A stretch of 64,000 bases of DNA from Triglochin maritima (Eukaryota > Streptophyta > Magnoliopsida > Alismatales > Juncaginaceae), in the NCBI GenBank assembly GCA_963682175.1, contig OY821772.1, forward strand, positions 45,592,925-45,656,924, in the 5' to 3' direction. Position 1 is the first letter of the stretch. Each line of letters starts with the position of its first letter. Below, piece after piece: positions 25,376 through 37,316 of this stretch. The translations under genes and the position numbers were made by a program. Below the pieces are notes generated by a model. That model was not told the origin of the DNA. It did no database searches and was given only the letters and a program-made list of their open reading frames with translations.

Positions 25376-26075
25376 TCATTTATTGCCCTTTCCATACTTC
25401 TTTCCTGGTTTCCTTTTAACTCCTGAATGACCTACGAGATTGATAGAGTGGATTCCTTGTTTCTTAAGTCTTGCCTCTTCTTGAATAAGCATACTTTGAA
25501 GTTCAGTCACATTCCATTTATCCTTCATTGTGTTATAATTTATTTGGAATGGACCGTACTCCTGAGGCAAAGAATTTATGATAAACTGTACAAGGAAACT
25601 ATCATCCACTTTCATTCCCATGGTTCTTAATCTTGCTGTTATGTTTGACATTTCTGTCACATGTTGATGCATAGTACGCGAACCATCGAACTTCATGGTG
25701 GTTAACATACTCATTAATGTACCAGCACGTGACTTATCAGCAGATTCAGATTGAGCAGTATCTTTCACATACTTCATAAATTCCTTAGCATCACTAGTTT
25801 CAGGAATAGTAGTCTTAATGTTATTTGCCACTGTCATTCGCATAAGCATTAAACTCAGTCTATTTGATCTTTCCCAACTCTTATGAAAAGATTTTTCTTC
25901 ATTATTGCTTGTCTCGGTAAGAGCAACGGGCTTATCAGTCATGAGTGCTAAGTCAAGATCAAGAACACTTAAATGAAACTTGACTTCTTCACTCCATTCA
26001 TTATAATTAAGCCCATTAAACTTTGTAATAGACGAAGCTTGCGAATGAAGTGAAACATTAACAGATGCTGCAAAA
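25376..26075 (-). pseudogene. copia gag (capsid), interrupted
   Basis: The capsid frame is clear: KFNGLNYNEWSEEVKFHL, then SWERSNRLSLMLMRMTVANN, NSLPQEYGPFQINYNTMKDK and MLIQEEARLKKQG. The frame is open back to about 26070, but the first in-frame ATG is at 25942, downstream of the conserved start of the domain, so the native start may come from a spliced leader or has been lost. A TGA at 25376-25378 cuts it just before the nucleocapsid. The same frame resumes and encodes the zinc knuckle CHFCHKPGHYQKDC (about 25274-25315). Gag forms the virus-like particle that packages the element's RNA. Confidence 0.9.
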
Positions 26076-27141
26076 ATAAATAAATGCTCCTACATTAATG
26101 CTTTGAGACATAACTTAATCACGTAATTCAGACTTATATAGCTATAAAAATATCAAATTAAATATATATTGAACATCTCCTTTGGGTGATATAACAATAT
26201 ATAACAATGAACCATAATTGATGCTTAATTAAATTTTTACATAATTGGAAATTAAATATGCTTCAATAAGACATGTTTGTTATCTTTGGATATACTAACC
26301 ACATCTAAATCGACATATCAATTATCCACAATAATGTTCATGATCACAAATAGGTTGATCCACCTTTGGGAGATCTTAAATATTTTGTAATCTATGAACT
26401 TCAATTATTCATGATAAATCATAAGGTCATCTCAATAATAGCATCACATAATCATGAATACATGATTTTTGCGTAGTTTAACATCTACGAAAAACATTCT
26501 AAATCGGTCACTTTGGCGACTCCGATTTATACGTAATATAGATGTTGAGACTTAAATAAACAAGATAACAAAGAGTCGTAACTGTATGCATAATTTATAC
26601 TTAATAACACCGATCATGAATCATAAAATCAAATGCATACATTTTGATTCTCTTAAATTGGCAGACTATCTTAATCAGACTTCACCGTGAAAACCAAGAT
26701 AAAATAATGTATGAATTAAATAATCAAATCGTTATATATATAAATATATATATATATGGGATCAAATCATTATCCAATATGAAATCATGATTAAACCGTG
26801 AACATAATATACGCACTTGTCATGATTAAATCATCATTATCCAATATACGCACTTGTTTCAACCGTGAACAGTGCGTGGAACACAATATGAACAGTGCGT
26901 GAAGCACAAAATCACGATTATATTTGGGAATCACAATATGAAATCACGATTAAGGAATAAATAAATAAAATAGAAGCCCTGTCACATACGACCATCATCT
27001 TGTTTCAAACGTGAACAGTGCGTGACAATATGAAATCACGATTAATAACAGCGGAAAACAAACAGTCGCGATTTCATTATCCTTCGTTGATTATTCTTTT
27101 TCGGGAAATCATAAGTTCTTAAACCATGCTCTGATATCAAA

Positions 27142-27554
27142 TGTTAGTCTTTTAATTTGCTTCATGATTAATGCACAACAAAACCCTAATAGCACATTAT
27201 AGGATCTTGAACAAATGATTTCCACAACGATATTAAAGAGAAGACAAGAACACATACCTTGCTCCATGATTCTATTCAACGAAGAGAAATCTCCAATTGC
27301 TATGAATTGATTTCTCCCTCTCAACCTCACACACCTTTCTTGATAGAAGTTTTTGATGGGGAAAACTAACTTGTGTCTTTGGAAGAGGGAGGACCAATCC
27401 TTTTATAGAAGTATAGGGAGTAACCACCTATCATGGTGTAACTACCCACTTTCCATAAATCTCTCTTAATTAATTAATTAATTTATTAATTTCGTAATAT
27501 TATTAATTTAATAAAGTTGACACTTAATACATGGGTTACAAGAAATATCTAACA
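27142..27554 (-). repeat. 5' LTR of the young copia element
   Basis: 413 bp, a near-identical partner of 21183-21595. Its TATA box is on the minus strand near 27400-27408, so transcription runs left, away from the bL19c gene. Confidence 0.97.
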
Positions 27555-27768
27555 TGGGTGCCCTCGCGTCCCGCGACCATGACGAGTCAAGGTCACTTCA
27601 AATTTTTATTTTAAAACATTCTCTAAAATCTGCAAAAAGAACAAAAGAAAGGGTTCCTTCAAAATTTCCTTGGATAAGGTTTAGGATGAGAATGAAGCAG
27701 CAAACCCCCACTCCACTTCTCGGGAAGCAATCCCTCCGGCGAACTCCGACCAAACGGCGACCACAACA

Positions 27769-30700
27769 ATGGGGTCAAAGATCCTGTCGACCCAACACCT
27801 CCTCCAAATCCCACTTCCATCCCTCCCAACCCCCTCCCAACGCTCCAAGCTCGCCTACGCCCTCCATTCCCCTTCCCGCCTCTCCATCTCCGTTCCCACC
27901 TCTCGATGTGCCTTCCTCCAACCCGTGTCCCACCGGAGTGTTAACGTAAAAGGTGTTAGAGGGCAGCCCGAGGGTGAGGAAGGCGTCGAGGCAGCGGAAG
28001 TAGAGGCCGAGGGAAACGAAGGGGAAGGCGAAACCCTAGAGGAGGAGGAGGAGGTCGAGGAGAAGGCCCCGAGGAAGCCGATAGTCAAGTTGGGAGACGT
28101 AATGGGGGTAAATGTTTTGGATTTTATTTCTTTCCTGTTGTCTGAAAATATTGGTTTTTACTGGGATTTAGTGGCTGTGTTTTGGTTAGATTTTGAATAG
28201 GAGAGCGATTGAGGCGGCGGAGAGTGAGAGACCGGTGCCGGACATCAGGACTGGGGATATTGTGGAGATCAAACTCGTAAAGTTTTATCCTTTTATCTTT
28301 TTTCTGGGTTTGACTTTAGTTTTGTTTCTTGAAGGGTTTTCTAATGGTGTATCATTTGAGTGCAGGAAGTCCCGGAGAATAGGCGTAGGGCGTCTATTTA
28401 CAAGGGTATAGTGATATCGAAGCAGAATGCAGGAATTCACACTACTATTCGTATTCGAAGAATTATTGCAGGAATTGGCGTCGAAATTGTTTTCCCAGTG
28501 TAAGTGTACTTTTTTTGCGATATTATGCTTTGTTGCTCGTATCCTTTAAATTGACCAATTGCATGTTGTTTCATAGTTGTATTGGTTCATGTTTCTTTGT
28601 ATTTCTTGGACTGCATTGTGAAAAATGAAACACTCTAAAATATAATTGTTAAGTGTTTAGGAGTTATGCACCCTATATTTTCTAATTTTGCAGTTGCACT
28701 GCCTTTTAAATGGTTTGACCAGCAAGCTGTATGTTTGTGTTTGTTTCACAAGTAGTGTTTCACAATTTATTCTGCATCATTTAATATTTTGCTTTGTAAT
28801 GTCTGTACCATTTGTTTTTGATGCGCAAATTTGTTAACAAAGTCAAAAGCTGCCATTTAACCTATCTTTTGTGGTACTTGTTAGATGATTGGGCCTTAAG
28901 TGCTAACACTCCCCTATCTATACCATGGCCACATTGTGTGGCTATAATACCATGTCTTATTCAATCATTTGAGAACAATTTGCTATTGAAGAAGCTATCA
29001 AGTATAGCTAAATCTCTTATGGCGCTGCCATTATTTGTTCCAGCTTCCAACGCTTAGTTCTAAAACCATGATATGGTTTGTGCATTATATCACCACTACT
29101 CTGAACACACTTAAAGGTCAAAGTTTCCCCAATTTGACGGTGAGTATCGTGTTCTAGCCTTCTAGGTGTGTAATTTGTCTGGTGTCATCCATGCGTGAAT
29201 GTGTTGGAAGCGAACATGTTGATTTGTATTAACAAGTATAGGTGATGTTTGAAAATATAATCCTACTGCTGTTGGTAATGTAAATTGAAACTACTACTCA
29301 ATATAGTACAATGCACCATTTCTCACTGAGGTTTTGGATTCCAGCATCTTTTTTGAGTTTTCTCTGGAGCTTTACATTAGGAACCATGTTCATTGCATAT
29401 TTATATTTTTCTGTGTTCCAGCTTTTAAGAAATTAGTTTAGGCGTCCACTGGGACGTTACCATCAATTGGTCCTATCAACCCCAAATTTGACTGGCCACA
29501 AGGTCCATCCGTCCATGTATGATCTAAAAGTTCAATGAACCGTGTCTTAGTGGTTAACTAAAGATAGAAAGGAATCCACAAGTCTTACCCAATCAAGTAT
29601 TTCAGTTGGAAGTGGTATAACTTATCCCAACACTTGCAGTTCTTTTGGACTAAGAAGTCAGTAATAAAAGTAAAGACAACAAAGTGTCGCAGGGAATCAT
29701 GATGATATCAGTGGTGTAAATTTCTTGAGAGTAGTCATTATCCGACACTTCTTTCAACAATTAAGCAATTTATAGGTTTTTATATGTTTCCTACGCTATT
29801 GCACTTATTACTGTCGTCATTTGTCATTGCTTCTTGTTCTTGATGTTTAATATTGGCATTATATAAAAACTGGTGTTCACCGGGTTTTTTTCTTCTCCTC
29901 TGATATTAGGAATATTTTTGTTAGCTTTACAGAATCTCTCAAATTGTGATGCTTCCCTACCAGCACTAAAAAAAAAAATCTGAAATATCTTCTTGATTCG
30001 GTTTGGCATTTCTTGAGCCTGCAGGCCCTAGCAATTACATTTCAGCTTGACTTTGAAATCCCAGTTTTCATGGTTTTCAATTTTGAAATCAAACAGTTTC
30101 TCTAGGTCCTTAATACTATAATCTAGAATTTTAAGTACCACACTCCCAATTACTTTTTTAAGGTCTTGCAAATAATGAGACATCAAACCTGTGATCCCAT
30201 GCAGCCTTAAGCCCCTAACCAATTAATGGATTTTGAAAACCATCCTCCAATGGGAAACGAGGAGTTACAAGATCATGAGTGTCTGCAATTAGCATCAACT
30301 GTATTTGAGTTTGAGGCTCAAAGCAGGCTCAACTGTACATGCCCATGCATTTAAAGTTATCGTGTAACTATCCACAAGACGTCTTGCGTGAGGGTTGACC
30401 GTGTGAATGTTTTTTATTCAAAATGGTAACATGCTTTTGGAAGTAACAAGTGGTATACCCTATCTTTGCCGGGTTTCATAAGAGTCTGAGTTTGAAATTT
30501 AGACTTAATAGCACAAAGTCACATGATGAAGCTATAGTGTCTCTTTCTCAATGGTATCAGGAGCTTTGCTTATAAGAGATCTGATGAATGTTTCTTTAAA
30601 GATAAAAAAGATACTCAAGCTGTCAAGCACTTGTTAATACTTCAAGATATGTGCATGTTAAGTTAGACTGAGTATTTGCTGACAACCTGACGTTCTAATA

Positions 30701-30982
30701 CATCCCTTGAATATTTTGAAGTAGTTGTTTTGCTATCTTAACACTAAACTTTTAAATGATTGGCAAATCCCTTCTCAACGCCGTGGTGTTAATATTGGAC
30801 TCAATATGGGTTTTTTTTGGATATTGTTCTTAAAATTGCAAAATTTTGAAATCCTGCATTGTTTCTCTTTCAGATATTCACCCAACATTAAGGAGATAAA
30901 AGTTTTGAAACACAGAAAGGTCCGCAGGGCAAGATTGTACTACCTGAGAGATAAGCTCCCAAGACTCTCTACCTTCAAATGA
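27769..30982 (+). CDS. RPL19: Plastid 50S ribosomal protein bL19c, 4 exons, 222 aa
   Basis: Exons are 27769-28107, 28190-28276, 28366-28499 and 30874-30982, all with GT-AG introns and a continuous frame ending in TGA. bL19 sits at the 30S-50S interface of bacterial-type ribosomes. Exon 1 encodes a Ser/Pro/Arg-rich transit peptide, a Glu-rich linker, and then VKLGDVMG. Exon 2 begins with [12 protein letters not shown] and carries [16 protein letters not shown]. Exon 3 gives [20 protein letters not shown] and [20 protein letters not shown]. Exon 4 gives [20 protein letters not shown] and [15 protein letters not shown], the universally conserved bL19 C-terminus. I chose the acceptor at 28189/28190 over a closer AG because it restores the expected MGILN-RAIE junction. 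Intron 3 is about 2.4 kb and holds nothing recognisable. A copia element ends 214 bp upstream of the ATG. Confidence 0.95.
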
Positions 30983-31400
30983 AAGGTGTAGTATCAGCCA
31001 AAGCACAACATCGACAGTGCTTTCTCTTTTTTGCAAGATCTGATTTCACCTCTTTTCTTCATACAGACATGTTCAATTGTTGTAATACACTAGTTCTTTT
31101 GAAGCTTACTACATCTTTTATCTCAGTTGCTTATTGTCCATATCCTCTACTCCATTTATTTCGTCTCCTTACATGTCAAATTAGATAGTCATGATGCTGG
31201 TATTTGTCCTTGTGACAGTTTGGCTACTTGTCTATCTGCGTTATTATCTTTCTTCGTTATGAGCAATTTAGCCTATGTTGTATGCAGGTGATCTTACAAG
31301 TTTGTTATTTTTCACTTTTCAGAGGAGTTAACAACTTTAATTTTCATTGGATTTTGGGTTTGTGGATGGACGCTATCTTACTAGTTTCTTTGTTTTAGAG
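30983..31400 (+). other. 3' flank of bL19c
   Basis: AT-rich, no frame of note; probably 3' UTR and terminator region. Confidence 0.4.
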
Positions 31401-31963
31401 TAGGATTTTAAAAACCGAACCGGACCGGGAACAATGGTCTAATGACCGATTCAGCTAAAAACCCGAGCCTAGTTGAATCAGGACATAATTTTTTTCTTCT
31501 AATTTTTCTAATTTTTTAAAATCAGAAAATATGAGATTTTTTTGAAATTCTTATAAACAAAAACCCACCACTTACAAATCCTACTCTCCATCGTCAAACC
31601 CCTTCTTAAGTATTATATCATGGATAATATTGAAGGTTAATTTTGGTTTTAGATTCTTGATCTAAATAATGTTTTCTCTAATTTTTATTCAAGTAAATTT
31701 GTTGAATTAATTAAAGATAACAAATTTGCTGAGATAAGCAAATTGTGCTTAATATCATGAATTGTATTTAACTTTTGGTATGTATATATTAAATGATTTT
31801 ATAGAAATCAGATCAAACCGGTTCGACCGTTAATATTTATTCGGTCTGGTCTAACTTCGAGTTTTAAAAATACTGACGTTATCAATGGTCCGACCGTGGT
31901 TCAACCACATTGAATCAAAACCAACACTTTATCGGTTCGATGACCGGTTCGGTTCTGAAAATC
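31401..31963. mobile_element. MITE with GATTTT..AACCGAACCGG ends, probable Mutator-like
   Basis: The left end GGATTTTAAAAACCGAACCG and the right end ACCGGTTCGGTTCTGAAAATC are inverted repeats of about 22 bp. Flanks TTGTTTTAGAG (31390-31400) and TTGTTTCAGAG (31964-31974) match at 10 of 11 bases, suggesting a target duplication of Mutator length. The body is non-coding and contains further CGGTTCGACCG-like words. Confidence 0.55.
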
Positions 31964-31974
31964 TTGTTTCAGAG

Positions 31975-32255
31975 AGAATTGGTTGGCATCAGATATGCAT
32001 TACTAGATGTTGTGTTTGTGCCTTCCCTGGGCAGACAGATAAGAGAGCTTTACTTTGAGAAGTCAGAACCTCGTATTGTTCTTTCTTTATAGTGGGAATT
32101 TTTTGTAGGATTTCGTGTCCATATGTATGTATATATTTTAAAAAAATTTAATACAACATACAAGATCGTTTTTCATATTTTCAAAATTTTCTATGTACAT
32201 TACTTTGTGTTTATTCTAATAACATGCAACCCTGCATTTATTAAAATAAACCACA
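31975..32255. other. Intergenic, nothing seen
   Basis: Short AT-rich stretch without a supported feature. Confidence 0.35.
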
Positions 32256-33070
32256 AAAGTAGAATCATACCTAAAGGTTCTCTAAAACCTTTTTGAAGAT
32301 CCGGAGTCGCGTTGCCCGTTGAATCGTCCACGGATTTGCCTCCGAGTGTTCACCAAATTTTAAACAAGATTAGAGAGAAATGAGCTAGTCAATCAATCTC
32401 TAATAAAGCTTAGAATCTAGTAATAACCTCTCTTTGAGCTCCTGAGATTTATATCTCCTAAACTCAAAATTACTAACAGAATTCCGTGGTGATTAGATGA
32501 GAGATTAATGAAAGAAAGTTTTTTGCATTAGTGTTAAACAAGTAGGAGTATGTGCCCTTTTATAGGCTACCAAAACATCTTTATCAAGAGTTATTCTTTA
32601 GCCATGATCCATTGTTTATTCTCTCCTAAAATTAATCTCTAATTTCCACATAAGCACCTTAAAAAACATTTAAATTAAATCTGGAATTAATTCACTCATA
32701 ATCTAATAAATCTCTTAATAATTCAGGCAGAATCGTTCTGTTCGGTTGACCGAGAACTATTCGGTTATTACACGTGTTCGGTGCACCGTGAGCTAGACGA
32801 TCGACCGATTTCGCATGAGAAAAATTCCCTGGAAAAATTCGGACGAACCACGTCTTTTACTCGGTCTATCGTTGACATACCAGAATTTCTCTTGGGACAT
32901 AGTCTACGGATGACTGTGTCACATTCGGTCTACCGAAAATACAACTTCCTCGGTTGACCGTTCACACTCGGTTAATCGAACCCGATTGTCCAGGCACTCC
33001 AAACAATTTCGGTCAATCAATTGTGCTTACCTCGGTCGACCGAAACTTGAACGGTTCACCGTGCGTGACC
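32256..33070 (-). mobile_element. LTR-like sequence with TATA box and CGGTYRACCG cluster
   Basis: On the minus strand CCTATAAAAGG (complement of 32556-32566) resembles an LTR TATA box. Upstream of it (32730-33070) lies a cluster of CGGTTGACCG, CGGTCTACCG and CGGTCGACCG words, the same layout as in the proven copia LTR at 36216-36921. No coding domains and no clear ends are seen, so this is inferred. Confidence 0.35.
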
Positions 33071-34451
33071 CTTATTTTGACTTTGTCAAATTTTGGATTT
33101 ATTACCAACAAAATTTGATCTTTTGGGGTTTTTAGCAAATTCACATCTTATGTAATATATTATCATATGTAATATTAAATTATTACACCCATAATATATA
33201 CACCTCATATGAATTTATTATGATTCTAATTATGTTAATTCTCATGACATATTGATTTTATTCATTCACCACATGTGTCCTATTTTCACATGAAAACCGA
33301 CACATCATATGAACTTAAAATCAAACCTCTTGTTTCCCAGTTTTGTGGTGTGACCTATAGGAGGATCTAAGCCAAATTGACAGAGATATTAAACACTTAA
33401 TATCTCAAACTATAAGCGGTATCTAGGTACACATTATAGTTACCCAATTAGCATAGATGTCTTTGTACCACCCGAACCAAAACACGATCCATTTAGTGAT
33501 GTAAGTGCCCAACTTGTGTCTGTCCCTTGCCTCATGATATTAAGAATATATACAAAGTAGAAATGTTGTATCTTTGTATTATATTCATTTCTTGATCTCT
33601 CTAAGCTAATTATAACTATGTAACTTAACTCAAGTTACATTGTGCACATTATAATTTTATTTTATCAAGGGACCCACTAATATCATCACTCAATTAAGAA
33701 GGACAATGATAATCGTTTGACTAGCTATCTTTTCCAACACAAGTCACGTTCAACCAACTATCGTCTTTATTACTACACTCATTGATAGCTTTTGATAATA
33801 ATCAAATTAAGCACTTCTTGAGTGAAAAGATACAAGTCTCATATCTTAGGATCGAAGACACAGTAAAAACATTAATGACACGAAACACAATTCCATAATG
33901 TTTTACTTGTTAGGTCTATTCAACATATAAAAGTAATCTTTTCCTCTTTTATATACTCGTGTCGTCAATTATTTGTAGAGCTACAACAATTGATGACCAA
34001 CACGACAATCTTATCTCGGTAATTAATGTTCAATGTTAATTAACATGATTGTGAATAACTTTTGATTTATGTAAACCATTATCTTTTAGAGCTCTACGGT
34101 TAAGGACCAAACATCTCTTCCTTAACACTTCCAAAAGACGAATATCATAATTAAGGAACAAAATATTTGCACATCCAATTCATAATAATTGACATATAAA
34201 AGTAAAACTTTTAGAACACATTACTTTCATTTTTCTCCGAATGGATGACCGCTTTTCTTGTACTTTGGTATTTATATGTGTTTGTTTGGTTGTGTTTGTC
34301 TTCAGGATTGTGGGCATTCATTATACGAGTACGGATGTATAAATCCTTAACAATAGGAGAACAATACATATTATATTCCAAATATTAAGAAACTTTGTTA
34401 TAAAAAAAAGTAATGATAGAGAAATTTGAACGAAACAATCGAGAAAGTACA
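33071..34451. other. Non-coding, possibly retroelement-derived
   Basis: AT-rich non-coding sequence without a supported gene. The stretch 33300-33520 has the feel of a repeated element, but I can define no structure. Confidence 0.3.
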
Positions 34452-34890
34452 TGTTAGGAGGGGATCTAACAATGCACTTATACGAAACACAGATTAAACG
34501 CACCACGTATATTAAATATTGATTACGAAATTAACTTCGGACCATCTCCCAATCTCAATTGCAACAAGAACACTAATAAGATGAAAATAAACAAGCAAAC
34601 ACAAGTGTACACCTGAAACAACTACGAGACACGCGATTTACAAGGTTCGGCAACGTGTCAACGTCCTTTGGGGGTCTCCTGCGAGTTTCCTTTCCCTCTT
34701 CCGCTTCTCCAACAAGAGAAGCAACCGAGATTACAAGTATATGGAGGCAATAAGTCCTCCAGATCACTCTAGATCTATCTCTAGCCTTAATCTCTCAACT
34801 CACAATGAAGAAAACTATGTTGTATGCAATATGATATAAGACTATCCACAAACCCTTTTTCGACTGTTCAACCGTCCTTGTTTGTGTAGC

Positions 34891-36185
34891 TCACACAAAC
34901 CCTTTTTTGACATATGACCAAGCCTCATATGCCAAAGTGCGGTGCTGTCTTCGTCGTGTGCAATATTTGCTGCACCTTTTCATGCTACTGCATTCCCTAG
35001 CATCCCATACAAGTTGCCCACCTTGGTTCCCTTTTATCACTGTCATCGCCCCATGAGTGACCTTGATCTTTCCGTCCCCGTCGGACCATCTCCACCCGAG
35101 AGTATCAAGCTCTCCTACAGAAATCAGATTCTTCTTCAACTCCGGTACGTGACACACACCCGTCAGCGTTCGAATGCACCCATCGAACATCTTGAACTGT
35201 ACAGAACCAATCCCGACGGTGGTGCATCGTTGCCCATAACAACGATCCCTCCTTTCAGTGGCTCATAGGATGTGAACCACTCCTTTACCGAGCACATGTG
35301 AAAAGATGCTCATGTATCCAAAATCCATCCAGATGATGATTTGTCGATACCTGCAGCGCAAACTGTTAGAACATCGGTTTCGTTTTTCTCCTCCACCATG
35401 CTAGCAGAGTTGTACCTGTCTTTCCCTTTCTGCAGCGACTCCTTGAAGGCCCTACAATCATGCTTCATATGACCAACCTTCTTGCAGAAAAAACATTCAA
35501 AGGATCTCCCCTTTGATTTGGACCGCACTCTTTCGTTGTTTCTTCCTTCGTTACCCAACCTGCCCCTTTCCGGTGCTGCGATCAATCATTCACCCTTCTC
35601 GAAAGAGCTACTACTCGAATTCTTCCTTGCGTCGTAAGAGATCAGCGTGCCCTTGACCTCCTCCAACACCAACGAATCCTTATCATATATGATTGTGTTC
35701 ACCAAGTTCTCATACGAGTCCGGCAGCGACGTCAATAACAACATTGCTTTGTCCACATCCTCCATCTTGTCATCTAGCTGAGTTAGATCAGCTATCAACT
35801 TATTGAACACTGATAGATGCTCAATGAACGGCGTGTTCTCCTTCATCCGAAACATGTACAGTTAACGCTTCAGATTCAATTTGTTGCTAAGGTTCTTCTT
35901 CATGAACCTCTCCTCCAGAAGTTTCCAATATTTTGCCGCGGTCTTCGCCGATTCCTCGAAAAGCAAATCATCTGAGAGGCACAACTCGATGATCCCAATA
36001 GCCCGGAGATTCAGACTCTCCCACTTTTCGTTTGTTATCTTCGACAGTTTCTTTTCAACTCCATCCAACGTCAGCAATAACCCGTCCGTCTGAGACATCA
36101 ACGCACGAACCCTCCGTTGCCATGTTGAAAAGATCCCCTTCCCGGTGAATTTCTCCACCCGAAAGTTCAGCGCTTCCTCCGCCAT
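34891..36185 (-). pseudogene. copia gag/protease remnant with stops
   Basis: Four successive minus-strand pieces follow the order of a copia polyprotein. 36185-35862 is the start of gag, with VEKFTGKGIFSTWQRRVRAL. 35855-35586 is capsid, with MLLLTSLPDSYENLVNTI. 35585-35310 is the zinc knuckle and protease edge. 35190-34891 is the gag-pre-integrase segment. Stops at the joins show it is dead. Confidence 0.85.
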
Positions 36186-36620
36186 CGAAAGTGCAACCAA
36201 AGCTCTGATACCAGCTGTTGGGAGGGGATCTAACAATGCACTTATACGAAATACAGATTAAACGCACCACGTATACCAAATACTGATTACGGAATTAACT
36301 TCGGACACTCTCCCAATCTCAATTGCAACAAGATCACTAATAAGATGAAAATAAACAAGCAAACACAAGTGCACACCTGAAACAACCACGAGACACACGA
36401 TTTACAAGGTTCGGCAACGTGCATACGTCCTTGGGGGGTCTCCTGCGGGTTTCATTTCCTTCTTCCGCTTCTCCAACAAGAGAATCAATCAGGATTACAA
36501 GTATATGTAGGCAATAAGTCCTCCAAATCACTCTAGATCTATCTCTAGCCTTAATCTTTCACTCACAATGAAGAAAACTATGTTGTATGCAATATTATAT
36601 AAGACTAAGAGCAAACAAGC

Positions 36621-36630
36621 CCTTTTATAG
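36621..36630 (-). promoter_or_regulatory. TATA box in the old copia LTR
   Basis: The minus strand reads CTATAAAAGG. CGGTYRACCG near-palindromes lie upstream of it, at 36690-36890. Confidence 0.6.
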
Positions 36631-36957
36631 ACTCAAAAACCGAACTACAATTAAGTAAAACCGAACAGAACTATTCATGGGGACACAGTTAACCGATGCT
36701 CGTTCGGTTAACCGTGCGTGCTTCAACATGAGCGATTCCTGTTTCGATTCGGTTAACCGAATCCTTCCCGGTTGACCGAGGGAACACTTCTCACGTGGCT
36801 CGGTAGACCGCGAGAACGATTTTTCCACGAACTAACGAAGTCTCCAACAACTCTTCGGTCGACCGATGACCCCTCGGTTGACCGTGCCAAATTGTCCACA
36901 CACTTTTAGATTCTCGGAACACCAAAAATATCCTCAACGGTTTACCCCCCCACGCCT

Positions 36958-37316
36958 GGTCATCCCTGACTGGGTCGAAGACCCGGTCATTAAATAAAAA
37001 AATATTTTTTTGATTTTTTTTGTTTTGATTTTTGTTTTGATTTTTTTAATTTTTTGGTTTGAGTTTTTTTTTGAAAATACGTTAAATAATTGTTTTGATT
37101 TTTTAGATTTTTTTTTAAATTTTTTAAATTTTTTACAAAGATGGACCCCGAAATGATGTGGAGGAGAGAGATAGGTTGTTGTGGGGTGTGTTGGGTTGTG
37201 GTTAAGATGTGAATAGTATAAGAAAGAGAAAAAAGTAGGTTGAGGAAAGAGAAAGCTGACGTGGAAGAGAGAGAAAGCTGATAACCGGGTCGTCCAGGTC
37301 ATGATTAGTGATGGTC
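36958..37316. mobile_element. Probable MITE, Harbinger-like ends
   Basis: The left edge GGTCATCCCTGACTGGGTC and the right edge (reverse complement GACCATCACTAATCATGACC) are imperfect inverted repeats around a T-rich, non-coding body ending in GAGAGAG and GCTGACGTGG words. The layout resembles 49231-49986 and 55793-56540. No target duplication was confirmed. Confidence 0.4.

Larger units (their letters stand above)
21183..27554 (-). mobile_element. Complete Ty1/copia LTR retrotransposon (Tnt1-94-like), young
   Basis: A 6,372-bp element read on the minus strand. LTRs of 413 bp begin TGTTAG and end CTAACA. The 5-bp duplication TGGGT lies at 21178-21182 and 27555-27559. By eye the LTRs differ at one position (GATTTATT against AATTTATT near their 3' side on the plus strand), so insertion was recent. 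Just inside the right LTR the minus strand reads TGATATCAGAGCATGG, a primer-binding site for initiator tRNA-Met with one mismatch. Next to the left LTR is the purine tract AAGTGGGAAAA. Domain order is gag, protease, integrase, reverse transcriptase, RNase H, as in copia. Internal stops, a frameshift and two catalytic substitutions make it non-autonomous. Confidence 0.97.
34452..36921 (-). mobile_element. Old, internally deleted Ty1/copia element
   Basis: Two LTR-like copies, 34452-34842 and 36216 to about 36921, share TGTTRGGAGGGGATCTAACA and the next 370 bases with roughly 25-30 differences, so the insertion is far older than the 21-27 kb element. Next to the right LTR the minus strand reads TGGTATCAGAGC (complement 36202-36213), a perfect tRNA-Met primer site. 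The interior retains gag (from ATG at 36185), a zinc knuckle CFFCKKVGHMKHDC, a protease remnant GWILDT and the pre-integrase segment CHVPELKKNLISVGELD. It then runs straight into the left LTR, so integrase, reverse transcriptase and RNase H are missing. The left LTR copy also lacks the U3 part present on the right. Frames carry several stops. Confidence 0.88.

Noticed and set aside
27554..27949. 131-codon frame starting at the copia edge
   Set aside because: It overlaps bL19c exon 1 in another frame and shows only low-complexity Ser/Pro sequence.
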